NCBI GenBank assembly: GCA_035483935.1
Contig: DATHPK010000210.1
Coordinates: forward strand, 1-5,791
DNA from: Bog-473 sp035483935
GTDB lineage: Bacteria; Actinomycetota; Acidimicrobiia; Acidimicrobiales; RAAP-2
DNA: 5,791 nucleotides
Direction of reading: 5' to 3'
The notes beneath the pieces are model-generated. The model searched no databases. It was not told where the DNA came from and saw only the letters and a list, made by a program, of their open reading frames with translations. The translations under genes and the position numbers were made by a program. This document shows, one piece after another, positions 5,639 to 5,791 of this stretch. Positions within the stretch are counted from its first letter, which is position 1, and every line of letters starts with the position of its first letter.

Positions 5639-5791
5639 GGGACCTCGCCAGTTGCTCGTTGGCCTGCTGTTCCGCGTACGTGTCGGAGAAGGCCATGACG
5701 CCGTTCTTCTGCACCAGCACGAAGTAGAGCCACGATCCCACCGGTGGATGGAGCGCGGAGGTCAGGGCGGTCACGGACGGCATGCAGATCG
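5625..5791 (-). CDS. mltG: Endolytic transglycosylase MltG, C-terminal fragment (5' part beyond window)
   Basis: Only the last 54 residues are visible, read leftward to a TGA at 5627-5625. They carry the end of the YceG/MltG domain: PSVTALTSALHPPVGSWLYFV followed by QKNGVMAFSDTYAEQQANEQ (written here in two pieces). This fits the family pattern of Ala-rich helix, His-Pro, LYFV, then a Phe-Ser/Thr step and an acidic helix. MltG is membrane-anchored, cleaves nascent glycan strands and sets their length. Its catalytic Glu lies upstream, outside the window. The usual NPG just before this helix reads MPS here. The gene overlaps aroE by 14 bases. An mltG-aroE pair is common in actinobacteria and supports the identification. 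Confidence 0.8.
   Translation of the reverse strand, partial: ICMPSVTALTSALHPPVGSWLYFVLVQKNGVMAFSDTYAEQQANEQLARSRGLP

Noticed and set aside
4694..5698. A 334-codon plus-strand open frame
   Set aside because: Antisense to AroE, which has all catalytic motifs intact; the plus-strand translation shows no domain.
1..5791. Mobile element, CRISPR, toxin-antitoxin or defence island
   Set aside because: No transposase, integrase, terminal repeats, direct-repeat arrays or small paired genes were found. Base composition looks even across the window.

Overview
This is a GC-rich, tightly packed bacterial chromosomal segment. It most likely comes from a member of the Actinomycetota. The evidence is a MhuD/IsdG-like haem monooxygenase fragment, a GAP/Sap-family membrane protein (a family prominent in actinobacteria), the mltG-aroE gene order, GTG starts, few strong Shine-Dalgarno sites and strong GC bias. 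The class is not fixed by the sequence; Acidimicrobiia-type lineages are one guess. I see no mobile element, CRISPR array, tRNA, rRNA or sign of recent transfer.

Layout, left to right. (1) Minus strand 1-319: an antibiotic-biosynthesis-monooxygenase fold protein close to haem-degrading MhuD/IsdG, cut by the left edge. (2) A 96-base divergent spacer with several small palindromes. (3) Plus strand 416-1942: a six-helix membrane protein made of three YrhK-like two-helix repeats, followed after 21 bases by a GAP/Sap-family membrane protein. The two are probably one operon. (4) Minus strand 3607-1959: RodA, the peptidoglycan glycosyltransferase of cell elongation, overlapping by ATGA with a bifunctional-nuclease-family (DUF151) protein. 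(5) Plus strand 3637-4674: an MscS-type mechanosensitive channel, divergent from rodA. (6) Minus strand 5791-4697: the C-terminal end of the endolytic transglycosylase MltG, overlapping shikimate dehydrogenase AroE.

The transcription units alternate in direction, giving two divergent junctions (319/416 and 3607/3637) and two convergent ones (1942/1959 and 4674/4697). Three of the known functions concern the envelope: RodA polymerises glycan, MltG cuts it, and MscS protects against osmotic rupture. The other two recognised enzymes are metabolic: AroE in the shikimate pathway and the MhuD-like protein in haem handling. No gene system here is clearly new. The less described parts are the triple-YrhK/GAP pair, the rodA/DUF151 coupling, a possible overlapping bidirectional promoter between rodA and mscS, and several perfect inverted repeats. 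One of these, with 9-base arms, holds both stop codons of a convergent gene pair.
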